From Albimonas donghaensis (GTDB lineage Bacteria; Pseudomonadota; Alphaproteobacteria; Rhodobacterales; Rhodobacteraceae), in assembly GCF_900106695.1 (NCBI RefSeq), contig NZ_FNMZ01000007.1, positions 62,001-126,000 on the forward strand: a DNA stretch of 64,000 nucleotides. The letters are read 5' to 3'. The notes under the pieces were generated by a model that made no database searches, was not told where the DNA came from, and saw only the letters and a program-made list of their open reading frames with translations. Shown here piece after piece: positions 1 to 6,954 of this stretch. A program made the position numbers and the translations under genes. The first letter of the stretch is position 1. Each line of letters starts with the position of its first letter.

Positions 1-1
1 C

Positions 2-223
2 GCCGACGGCGCCGTCGCGCCTGGCCTGGCCGAGCCCGCCGCCGCCTTCCTGCGCCCGCCCCGCGCCTCGGCGAACCGGGGCGCGGCCGGCGCGGCGCGC
101 CCCGCCCCCGCGATCGCCCGCGCCGCGCCGGACGGCGCCGCTCTGCTGGCCCGGGCCGATCACGCGCTTTACGCCAGCAAGGCGGGCGGACGGGACCGGG
201 TGTCGCTGATCCGGCTCGGCTGA
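2..223 (+). CDS. C-terminal fragment of a GGDEF (diguanylate cyclase) protein
   Basis: The window opens inside this gene. The last residues, LLARADHALYASKAGGRDRV followed by SLIRLG and a stop, match the terminal helix and strand of GGDEF domains (consensus ADxALYxAKxxGRNRV), which make cyclic di-GMP. The catalytic GG(D/E)EF loop lies upstream of the window and cannot be checked. Just before the terminal motif is an Ala/Pro/Arg-rich stretch of about 45 residues where canonical domains carry the regular 'SIGIA' strand, so the protein may be a divergent or inactive cyclase. It is convergent with the Spy-like gene ending at 390. Confidence 0.7.
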   Translation, partial: ADGAVAPGLAEPAAAFLRPPRASANRGAAGAARPAPAIARAAPDGAALLARADHALYASKAGGRDRVSLIRLG

Positions 224-389
224 GCCCTCCGCCCAGCGGCTTCCCGGGGCCTTCCCGGCGCCTCCCTCCGCGCCATCTCCGGCGGCGGGGCGGCACGATG
301 CGGTCGAAGACAGCCGCGACGAGGCCATGCCGGCGGGCGGGCGAAGCGGCGCCGGGCCTTCGTCCCCGCGCCCATCGCGCGGCGGCGGT

Positions 390-977
390 TCAGTCCCGCT
401 CGCCCTTCCGGTCCCCGTCCCGGCCATGATCCCCGTCCCGGCGCCAGCGGGGCTTGCCGCGATCCTCGCGCAGGGCTTCGGCCAGTTCCTCGCGACTGTG
501 ATCGGTCAGCCGGCGGGCCACATCCACGAAGATCCGGTCGGCGAGATCGCCGCTGCGCCGCTCGGCCTCGCGCGCGGCGACCAGGGCGGCGGCCAGGGCG
601 TCGGGATCGAACGGGCGCGCCTCCAGCGCCGAGGCGATGCCGGCGCGGGCCCGGGTCAGCGCGCCGGCCATGCTGCGCATCTCCCCATGCCGTTCGCGGA
701 TCGCGTCGCGGGTCTCGTCGCGGTCCTCGTCGGAGAGGTCCCGGAAGGCCCGCCAAAGGGTCACCCGGTCGAACCCCGCCGGCATCGTCGCCCGCGGCGG
801 GCCGCCATGGCGCATGAACGCGCCCGCGGCGGCGCCGATCAGCAGCAGGTTCACGCAGATCGACGCCGCCAGCGCCCAGCGCACCCAGCGCCGGCGACGG
901 CGCGGCGGCGCGACGGCGGCCGCGGCCCCCTCGTCCCCCGCCCGCGGTCCGCCGGTCGGCTCGAAATCATCGGTCAT
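390..977 (-). CDS. Spy/CpxP-like periplasmic heavy-metal sensor-type membrane protein
   Basis: 195 residues. An Arg-rich cytoplasmic N-terminus (residues 1-31) precedes one membrane segment (about 33-54, ALAASICVNLLLIGAAAGAF), then a helical, charged periplasmic domain with LxxxRAFRDLSDEDRDE and a Lys/Asp/Arg/His-rich tail that could bind metal. This is the layout of the Metal_resist/CnrX-type 'periplasmic heavy-metal sensor' proteins often encoded with ECF sigma factors. Its ATG overlaps the stop of the upstream gene (ATGA at 974-977), so the two are translationally coupled. The likely role is envelope or metal stress sensing with the sigma factor encoded two genes upstream. Function is inferred from architecture and context. 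Confidence 0.65.
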   Translation of the reverse strand: MTDDFEPTGGPRAGDEGAAAAVAPPRRRRRWVRWALAASICVNLLLIGAAAGAFMRHGGPPRATMPAGFDRVTLWRAFRDLSDEDRDETRDAIRERHGEMRSMAGALTRARAGIASALEARPFDPDALAAALVAAREAERRSGDLADRIFVDVARRLTDHSREELAEALREDRGKPRWRRDGDHGRDGDRKGERD

Positions 978-1519
978 CGCGTCTCCTCCAGCGTCGGCAG
1001 ATCCGCGTCAGGCAGGAATTCGGCCTGCAGGAAAGCGCTTTCATAGCTGTAGCCGGTGGTCAGCAGCGCGAAGCCGCGGGCCAGCGGGTTGTCGCCCGAA
1101 TAGCCCAGCGCCACGCCCATCGCCATCGAGGCGGCGAAGGCCGCCGGCGCGCCGATGCGGGTCAGGCGCCCGGCGCGGCGGCGCGCGCCGCCCGCCAGCC
1201 GCGGGTCCCGATACGCCGCAGCAGGGCGAGCGGGGCGCGCAGGCGAAGCCGCGGACGTCGGGCCGGGCGCATCGCGGAACGCGGCCAGCGCCTCGGCCGC
1301 ATCGCGCTCCATTCGGGCCAGCAGGGCGGGCGGGAGCGGGGGCGGCGACGCGGCGGCGAGTTCGGCCAGCGCTTGGTCGAGCGCCGCGGCGGCGGCTTCG
1401 GCGCGCGCCGCGTTCTCCAGGCCGCCGGCGCCCGGTTCCGCATCCGGAGCCGCGGCCAGCGCGTCGGCCAGCGCGGCCAGCTCCGCCTCCGTCATCCGCG
1501 CTTTCGCCGTCCGGGTCAT
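974..1519 (-). CDS. Single-TM protein, candidate anti-sigma factor
   Basis: 181 residues from an ATG preceded by AGGAG (complement of 1522-1528). The N-terminus is Ala/Glu-rich and probably cytoplasmic, with the motif MTEAELAALADALAAAPD. One hydrophobic segment near residues 137-153 (AAFAASMAMGVALGY) precedes a short periplasmic tail ending LPTLEETR. It lies between an ECF sigma gene upstream and a Spy-like gene downstream, with a 4-bp overlap with the latter. Position and single-pass topology suggest an anti-sigma factor, but I see no zinc-binding anti-sigma (HxxxCxxC) motif, so this is inference from context. Confidence 0.55.
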   Translation of the reverse strand: MTRTAKARMTEAELAALADALAAAPDAEPGAGGLENAARAEAAAAALDQALAELAAASPPPLPPALLARMERDAAEALAAFRDAPGPTSAASPARPARPAAAYRDPRLAGGARRRAGRLTRIGAPAAFAASMAMGVALGYSGDNPLARGFALLTTGYSYESAFLQAEFLPDADLPTLEETR

Positions 1520-1602
1520 CGCATTCTCCTCACGCGCGGGGCGTCCCGCCTGCTCGTCTCGGGCGCCGTCGCGGCCGCGCCTCGCCTCGTAATCGCGCCG
1601 GG

Positions 1603-2253
1603 TCATGTCCCCGGCTCCCGCCCGGCGCCCGCCGGGTCCAGGCCGTGCTCCAGCCCCAGGTCGGCGCGCCGCGCTTCCAGTTTCCGGGCCAGGCCGCGTC
1701 GGGCGCGGGCCAGCAGACTCTCCACCGCCTCGACGCTCAGGTCCATGCGCGCGGCGATCTCCGGGTTCGGAAGCTCGGAGAAGTGGCGCAGGGTCAGCGC
1801 CACCCGCTGCCGCTCGGGCAGCGCCGCGATCTCCGCCCGCAGGGCCGCGGCGCGGTCTTCGCCGGCCAGCCGCGCCTCCGCTCCCGGCGCGCCGTCGGGA
1901 CGCTCGGGCGGGTCCTCCGCCGACCAGCGCCGGCGCCGGCGCAGCCGGTCGATGGCGAGGTTCGCCACCACCCGATGCAGCCAGGTGCCCACCTGCGCCT
2001 CGCCCGGCCGCCAGCGCCCGGCATGGCGCCACAGCCGCAGCATCGCCTCCTGCGCCACGTCCTCGGCCTCCGCCGCATCCGAGAGCATGCCGCGCGCCAC
2101 CGCCGTCGCCCGCGGCGCGTGCCGGGCGATCAGTTCCGAGGCCGCGGCGGCGTCGCCGGCGGCGCATCGGGCCATCAGGTGGTCGTCATCGTTCATGCGC
2201 GTCCCGACGCAGGGCGCCTCACGCAAGGCGGGGCGGGCGGTGTCGAAGGCCAT
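1603..2253 (-). CDS. ECF-family RNA polymerase sigma factor
   Basis: 216 residues. Sigma region 2 is seen in DAAEAEDVAQEAMLRLW (about residues 54-70), followed by VGTWLHRVVANLAIDRLRRR. Region 4 is seen in LPERQRVALTLRHF and SVEAVESLLARARRGL, a typical helix-turn-helix recognition segment. There is no region 1.1 or 3. I chose the ATG at 2253 because AAGGA lies 7 bases upstream; an internal ATG at 2196 has a poorer site and would give 197 residues. It sits between an EF-hand gene upstream and a single-TM candidate anti-sigma downstream, all on one strand, so it probably controls its own operon. Confidence 0.88.
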   Translation of the reverse strand: MAFDTARPALREAPCVGTRMNDDDHLMARCAAGDAAAASELIARHAPRATAVARGMLSDAAEAEDVAQEAMLRLWRHAGRWRPGEAQVGTWLHRVVANLAIDRLRRRRRWSAEDPPERPDGAPGAEARLAGEDRAAALRAEIAALPERQRVALTLRHFSELPNPEIAARMDLSVEAVESLLARARRGLARKLEARRADLGLEHGLDPAGAGREPGT

Positions 2254-2326
2254 GGCGGATCCTTCCGGGTGCGGACCGGCCCGGCCGGGCGATCCCGCAG
2301 GACCGCCCGGCCGCACCACGCCATGC

Positions 2327-3232
2327 TCAGCGCGTTTCGTCCAGCGACTCCGACTCCGCCGGCGGCGGGCCGTCATGGCCGGGACGGCCGTGATGGCGGC
2401 GCATGGCCTTGGCCTCGTCAAGGGACACGGCGCCGTCGCCGTCGGCATCGAGCCGCGCGACCACCTTCTCCATCCGCTCCAGCATCGGCGACGCGGCGAA
2501 TTCGGCGCGACTCACGGCGCCGTCCTCGTCCGCGTCGAGCCGGTCGAAGAAGCGATCGGCCCGGTCGCCCGGCCGCGCCTCGCCCTTGCGCATCGGCCGA
2601 TCGCCGTCATGGCGCGGGCCGCCGCGCCGGTCGGCCATATGGCGGGCGATCTCCTGGCCCAGCTCCTGCTCGTCGATCACGCCGTCGCCATTGCCGTCCA
2701 GCATCCCGAACTCCGGGGCCGGCCTGTCGGGATCACGCTCCTGCATCCGCTCGCCCAGGGCCGCGAATTCGTCGGGATCGAGCCCGCCGCTCTGGTTGGC
2801 GTCGACGCGCCCCATGATGCGGGCGGCCATCAGGGCCGAACGATCCGCCCCGCCGTCGCGGCCGGCGCGCGGCCCCTTGCCGTGCCCGTCCCGGTCGCCC
2901 TTGCGGCCGGCATGTTCGCCGCCATGGTCGCCCCGTTCGGCCCGCGCCTCGCGCATCTTCTCGCGCGCGGCGTCGAATTCCTCGCGGCTGACGCTGCCGT
3001 CCTTGTCGGCGTCGGCCTCGTCGAAGCGGGCCATGAAGTTCTGGCGCACCTCTTCGAGCGTGACGCCGCCCGAGCCGTCGGCGTCCATCCGCTCGAACAT
3101 CGCGGCATGGTCCGGCCCGCCCTGGCGCGCCGCGGCGGGCGCGACGGCGGTGGCGACGAGACCGACCCCGAGCGCCAGCCCGCAAGCGGTGCGAGCCAGC
3201 AGCCGGGCGAGAGCGCGTTCACTGGTTTTCAT
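2327..3232 (-). CDS. Exported six-EF-hand calcium-binding protein
   Basis: 301 residues. A signal-peptide-like start (Arg-rich, then GLALGVGLVATAVAPAAA, probable cleavage after about residue 36) is followed by six canonical 12-residue EF-hand loops, roughly at 50-61, 74-85, 144-155, 179-190, 233-244 and 262-273. Each has Asp/Asn/Ser at positions 1, 3 and 5 and Glu at 12. Linkers are His/Lys/Arg/Asp-rich. The protein is probably a periplasmic calcium (or other divalent metal) buffer or sensor. The ATG at 3232 has AAGGA 8 bases upstream; an ATG seven codons earlier is possible. It is the first gene of the sigma-factor cluster, so calcium or metal may be the signal; that link is inference. Confidence 0.85.
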   Translation of the reverse strand: MKTSERALARLLARTACGLALGVGLVATAVAPAAARQGGPDHAAMFERMDADGSGGVTLEEVRQNFMARFDEADADKDGSVSREEFDAAREKMREARAERGDHGGEHAGRKGDRDGHGKGPRAGRDGGADRSALMAARIMGRVDANQSGGLDPDEFAALGERMQERDPDRPAPEFGMLDGNGDGVIDEQELGQEIARHMADRRGGPRHDGDRPMRKGEARPGDRADRFFDRLDADEDGAVSRAEFAASPMLERMEKVVARLDADGDGAVSLDEAKAMRRHHGRPGHDGPPPAESESLDETR

Positions 3233-3509
3233 GCGTCGGATCCTTTCCTGCATGCGGCGCGGGCCGCCCCCCCCGGGAGGCTGACGAACCGGCTCGGACC
3301 CCAGGCCCGCTCCGGCGCCGTCCCGGCCCGCGCGTCTTCCCCCTTTCCACGCCCGGGGGCCGCCTATCCGTCGCGCCTGTCGAAGTTTTCTCGGCCCCGG
3401 CGATTGACGCAGCGCGTCATTGATGTGCAGGTGCGAATAAGAGGCGACACGCTGACGCAAGACGACGCGCGCACTGGTATGCGTCAGGGCGGTGAATACT
3501 TTCGCGTCC
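3233..3509. promoter_or_regulatory. Divergent intergenic region with four TGACGC half-sites
   Basis: This gap separates the minus-strand EF-hand/sigma cluster from the plus-strand DUF983 gene. It contains a 15-bp palindrome, TGACGC-AGC-GCGTCA (3405-3419), and a second wider pair, CTGACGC (3452-3458) and GCGTCAG (3481-3487). That makes four copies of the same half-site in 83 bp, in alternating orientation. The local sequence is less GC-rich than its surroundings (GTGCGAATAAGAG near 3431). This is a plausible operator region for one or both flanking genes; no regulator is identified. Confidence 0.4.
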
Positions 3510-4055
3510 ATGACACGCGCGCATCGCATCCTGCCCGACACCGCCGGCCCCGCCCCGACCCGCTCGGCCGCCGCTCCCTCCATGGGGACCGGCGCGCTCG
3601 GCCGCGCGGCGAGCCAGGAGGCCCCGGAGCTCTCCGCCGAGATCGCGGACCCCGACCTGCCCGGCGAGCCCCGGCGGGACGACGAGCCGCGCGATCTCAA
3701 CCTGTCGCTGCGGCGGGGCTGGCGGCGGACCTGCCCGGCCTGCGGGGGCGGGCCGCTCTATGACGGCTATCTCACCGTGCGCGAGACCTGCCCCGCCTGC
3801 GCCGAGCGGCTGGACCTGCATCGCGCCGACGACCTGCCCACCTGGATGACCATTCTCGTGGTCGGCCATGTGGTGACGGTGGTCATGCTGTCGGTGTGGG
3901 AGACGTGGGACCCGCCGATCTGGGTGCACTGGACCCTGTGGCCGCCGATGGCCCTGCTGATGTCGCTGTGGCTGCTGCCGCGCTTCAAGGGCATGGTCGT
4001 GGGCCTGCAATGGGCCAAGCGCATGGCCGGCTTCGCCCCGCGCCGAAAGGACTGA
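3510..4055 (+). CDS. DUF983 family membrane protein
   Basis: 181 residues from the ATG at 3510; a GTG at 3492 would add six residues and neither has a strong ribosome-binding site. An unusual N-terminal extension of about 60 residues, Pro/Ala-rich and probably disordered, precedes the DUF983 core: a zinc-ribbon-like pair (RTCPACGGGPLYDGYL, then ETCPACAERLDL), followed by two membrane segments around TWMTILVVGHVVTVVMLSV and WPPMALLMSLWLLP. The family is common in alphaproteobacteria and of unknown function. The start may lie further downstream, which would remove the extension. Confidence 0.8.
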   Translation: MTRAHRILPDTAGPAPTRSAAAPSMGTGALGRAASQEAPELSAEIADPDLPGEPRRDDEPRDLNLSLRRGWRRTCPACGGGPLYDGYLTVRETCPACAERLDLHRADDLPTWMTILVVGHVVTVVMLSVWETWDPPIWVHWTLWPPMALLMSLWLLPRFKGMVVGLQWAKRMAGFAPRRKD

Positions 4056-4238
4056 GCCGCGAGGCTCCCGCCTTCGGCGCCTGAGTCCCGCGACCCGGCC
4101 CTGGAGCGTCGTGCCTGGAGCGGCATGCCGATCCGGCCTCGGCCGGGCGGCGACCCAGGCGGCGACCTTCCCCGGAGTATGTCCGTCTGGACAGGCTCCG
4201 CGCCGGCGGGCAAGGTGGGCTGTAATAAGGAGCCCAGA

Positions 4239-4994
4239 ATGTCCCCGATCCAGGAAACGCCCGAGGCGCCGATCGCCTCCGACAAGCCCGCCCGCCCCGC
4301 TTCCGCCACGCCCCGCGACGCCGCCACCGTGGTGATCGCCCGTCGCGACGGGGACCATCCCCGCGTGCTGATGGGCCAGCGCGGCAAGGGCGCGAGCTTC
4401 ATGCCCGACAAGTTCGTCTTTCCCGGCGGCGCCCTCGATCCCGAGGACCACACCGCTCCGGAAGGCGCCTCCCTGCGCGCCGAATGCCTCGCGCGGCTGG
4501 AGAAAAAGAGCCCTCCGGGGCTCGGCCCCGCGCTCGCCCGCGCCGCGGTGCGCGAGACCTTCGAGGAGACCGGGCTGATCCTCGGCGCGCCCGATCCCCG
4601 CGCCGCGGACCTGGCCGGAACCATGACCGACCCGTCCTGGCGCGACTTTCTCGCCTCCGGCCACATGCCGGCCTGCGACGGGCTGACCTTCATCTTCCGC
4701 GCCATCACCCCGCCCTACCGCCCCAAGCGGTTCGACGCGCGCTTCTTCCTCGCCGACGCCACCACGCTGGCCGGCGATGTCGAGGACCTGAGCCGCGCGT
4801 CCGGGGAGCTCAGCCACCTCACCTGGCTGACCCTGAAGGAGGCGCGGGATCTCGACCTGCCGCTGATCACCGAGGTGGTGCTGGCCGAGGTCGAGGAGAT
4901 CCTCAAGCTGACCCCGGCCGGCGCCCAGCCCATCGACCGGCCCGCGCCCTTCTTCCACCATGAGAAGGACCGGTCCTTCTACGACGCGCTCTGA
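4239..4994 (+). CDS. Nudix hydrolase
   Basis: 251 residues. AAGGAG (4227-4232) lies 6 bases before the ATG. The Nudix fold is recognised from the leading strand FVFPGGALDPEDH, then AAVRETFEETGLILG containing the REx2EExG core of the Nudix box that binds the catalytic metal. The spacing between the first Gly-Gly and RE is longer than the 23-residue canonical box, as in the larger NUDT19/CoA-type Nudix proteins. The family hydrolyses nucleoside diphosphates linked to another group; the substrate here is unknown. The gene stands alone between the DUF983 gene and rpmG. Confidence 0.85.
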   Translation: MSPIQETPEAPIASDKPARPASATPRDAATVVIARRDGDHPRVLMGQRGKGASFMPDKFVFPGGALDPEDHTAPEGASLRAECLARLEKKSPPGLGPALARAAVRETFEETGLILGAPDPRAADLAGTMTDPSWRDFLASGHMPACDGLTFIFRAITPPYRPKRFDARFFLADATTLAGDVEDLSRASGELSHLTWLTLKEARDLDLPLITEVVLAEVEEILKLTPAGAQPIDRPAPFFHHEKDRSFYDAL

Positions 4995-5163
4995 GGCGCG
5001 TCGCCTGCTCGAACCTTGTCCCGCGGGCTCGGTTTTTCGGGACGCGGGGCGCGGGAGATCCGGGCGCGGTTCGATCCGCGCTTGACTCCCCGCCCCACGC
5101 TTGAGAAAAGCCCGCTCCGAATGAATATGTCGCGGGCGCCCAAGCGCCTACGGGAGCGTTGAG

Positions 5164-5331
5164 ATGGCCAAGCCGACCACCGTTAAGATCCGCCTGAACT
5201 CGACCGCGGGCACCGGGCACTTCTATGTGACCAAGAAGAACAGCCGTACCATGACCGACAAGATGTCGGTTCGGAAGTACGATCCGGTCGTGCGCAAGCA
5301 TGTCGAGTACAAGGAAGGCAAGATCAAGTGA
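5164..5331 (+). CDS. rpmG: 50S ribosomal protein L33
   Basis: 55 residues starting [20 protein letters not shown] and ending YKEGKIK, the full and typical length of bacterial L33. It is a component of the large ribosomal subunit near the E site. It lacks the CxxC zinc ribbon, so it is the zinc-independent form. AGCGTTGAG upstream gives a modest ribosome-binding site. A strong terminator follows at 5380-5411, so it is a monocistronic unit. Confidence 0.97.
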   Translation: MAKPTTVKIRLNSTAGTGHFYVTKKNSRTMTDKMSVRKYDPVVRKHVEYKEGKIK

Positions 5332-5379
5332 TCGCCGTCCCTTCGGGGGCGTGATCTTCTGATCGCCTGACAGGTTCGA

Positions 5380-5411
5380 AAGCCCGCCGGTCGCCTGACC
5401 GGCGGGCTTTC
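5380..5411 (+). terminator. Rho-independent-type terminator of rpmG
   Basis: A perfect 13-bp stem (5380-5392 with 5397-5409, AAGCCCGCCGGTC pairing with GACCGGCGGGCTT) with a 4-base loop, followed by TT. It lies about 50 bases after the rpmG stop. Confidence 0.85.
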
Positions 5412-5448
5412 GCGTGTCGTCGGGCGAGGGGGGGGGGAGCGTGCGGCC

Positions 5449-5933
5449 TCAGGCCCGGCGCCGGACACGCGCCGTCATCGCGCCCACGGGACCACGGGAA
5501 TCGCCGCGCAGCCGCCCCCGTCCCTTCCGGAGCGCAGACGGCGAAATAATCCGCGGTTCGGTCGAGCCGCCGCAACGGCGCCGCCTCCCCGCCCCCCCGT
5601 CGCCGCCCCCCGTCACCCCCTGCGTCAACAACCCGGTGAACCAGGCGGGCGTGGGCGCCATCGCCGCCAGCGCCGCGGCGCGGGCCCGATCCGCTCCCGG
5701 CCTCCGCGCCCGGCGCAGCAGGCGAAACAGCCCGATGGTCAGCGCCGCGGGGACGAGCCCCGCCGCCAGCACCCGCCGCCAGCACCCGCCGCTCCCCCAC
5801 CGGGAAGGCCGACGCGCCGTAGCGCTGCGCCTGCAGGGGTCGCCGGCGCTCCCATAGCCATTCGCGCCGCGGCGCCCGAGATCACGCCCAGCAGGGTCCT
5901 CGCCGCCTCCTGCGCCGGCCTGGCGGCAGACAT
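5449..5933 (-). pseudogene. Frameshifted small membrane-protein gene with a 13-bp tandem duplication
   Basis: A coding start is clear: an ATG at 5933 behind GGAGGACGAGCC, giving MSAARPAQEAARTLLGVISG. The frame then needs two +1 shifts to stay protein-like: near 5862 (resuming as REWLWERRRPLQAQRYGA) and at a tandem duplication of CCGCCGCCAGCAC (5760-5772 and 5773-5785, plus strand). After the duplication the third frame reads VLAAGLVPAALTIGLFRLL (hydrophobic) and APTPAWFTGLLTQGVTGG before a degraded tail. Deleting one 13-bp copy restores GERRVLAAGLVPAALTI. The original product looks like a small one-TM protein I cannot name. Sequencing error could explain the first shift, but hardly the 13-bp duplication. 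Confidence 0.5.
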
Positions 5934-5991
5934 CGGCTCGTCCTCCCTGCTCCGGGAAGCCCCGCCGCGTCTCCGCCGCCCGAAAACGCGA

Positions 5992-6019
5992 AAGGGCCGG
6001 AGCTTGCGCTCCGGCCCTT
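5992..6019 (-). terminator. Terminator of the BI-1 gene
   Basis: A 12-bp perfect stem (5992-6003 with 6008-6019, AAGGGCCGGAGC/GCTCCGGCCCTT) with a 4-base loop, followed on the minus strand by TTTCGCGTTTTC. It lies 30 bases after the stop of the Bax-inhibitor-1 gene. Confidence 0.85.
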
Positions 6020-6049
6020 CCGGCATCCTCACGCGTGGCGCGGGACGGA

Positions 6050-6772
6050 TCAGTTCCGGTTGCCCATGAACTGCAGCAGGAACATGAACATGTTCAGGAA
6101 GTCCATGTAGAGGCGCAGCGCGCCCATGATGGCGCCCTTCTGCATGTAGGCCTGCCCCTCGGCGCCCATCTGGGCCATGCCGAGATACTCGTTCTTGATC
6201 GACTGGGTGTCGTAGGCGGTGAGGCCCGCGAAGATCAGAACGCCCAGCGCCGAGATCGCGAACTGCAGCGCCGAGGAGGCGATGAAGATGTTCGCGATGG
6301 AGGCCACGATCAGGCCGATCACGCCCATCACCAGGAACGAGCCCATGGCCGACAGGTTGCGCTTGGTGGTGTAGCCGTAAAGGCTGAGGCCGCCGAAGGC
6401 GATGGCGGTCGCGAAGAAGGTCTGCGCGATCGAGACGCCGGTGAACACCGCGAAGATGTAGCTGATCGAGGCGCCCATCAGCGCCGCGAACACCCAGAAC
6501 ACGATCTGGGCGGTGGCGTTGCTCATCTTGTGGATCATCGCCGAAAAGCCGAACACCACGGCCAGCGGCGCGAACATCACGACCCATTTCAGCGGGGAGC
6601 CGAAAATCGCCTGAAGAAGGGCGGGCGAGTTGCCGATGAAGAAGGCGACCGCGCCCGTGATGACCATGGCGACCGCCATCAGGCCGTAGACGCGGTTCAT
6701 GTACCCGCGCAGGCCCTCGTCGATCGCGGCCGATCCGGCGCCAGACCGGCGAATGGCGTCATACTGCTGCAT
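6050..6772 (-). CDS. Bax inhibitor-1 (BI-1/YccA-type) integral membrane protein
   Basis: 240 residues, the standard size for bacterial BI-1 proteins. After a short cytoplasmic N-terminus (IDEGLRGYMNRVYGLMA) there are seven hydrophobic segments, with family features YGYTTKRNLSAMGSF in the middle and FAGLTAYDTQSIKNEY in the sixth/seventh region, which includes the conserved Asp of the pH-gated calcium-leak family (TMBIM). It is inner-membrane and may act as a calcium leak or interact with membrane proteases, by analogy with YetJ and YccA. It is monocistronic with its own terminator. Confidence 0.92.
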   Translation of the reverse strand: MQQYDAIRRSGAGSAAIDEGLRGYMNRVYGLMAVAMVITGAVAFFIGNSPALLQAIFGSPLKWVVMFAPLAVVFGFSAMIHKMSNATAQIVFWVFAALMGASISYIFAVFTGVSIAQTFFATAIAFGGLSLYGYTTKRNLSAMGSFLVMGVIGLIVASIANIFIASSALQFAISALGVLIFAGLTAYDTQSIKNEYLGMAQMGAEGQAYMQKGAIMGALRLYMDFLNMFMFLLQFMGNRN

Positions 6773-6954
6773 GTGTCAAACCCTGTTCGTTGCGTGTTCC
6801 ATCCGTTCGCCGCGCGCCCCCCCTCGGTCGCCCTACGGGAATCCCGCAGCGATTTGTTCCATCATATCGGAAAGCGGAGGCCTTTGTTCAAGGTTTTCGC
6901 CGCCGCGGGGGCGGTATCGCCCCCCTCCATCGATCACGCCCGCGTGAACAGCCG

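Noticed and set aside
637-2817. Long plus-strand open frames across the sigma-factor cluster
   Set aside because: Arg/Pro/Ala-rich shadow translations of the well-supported minus-strand genes.
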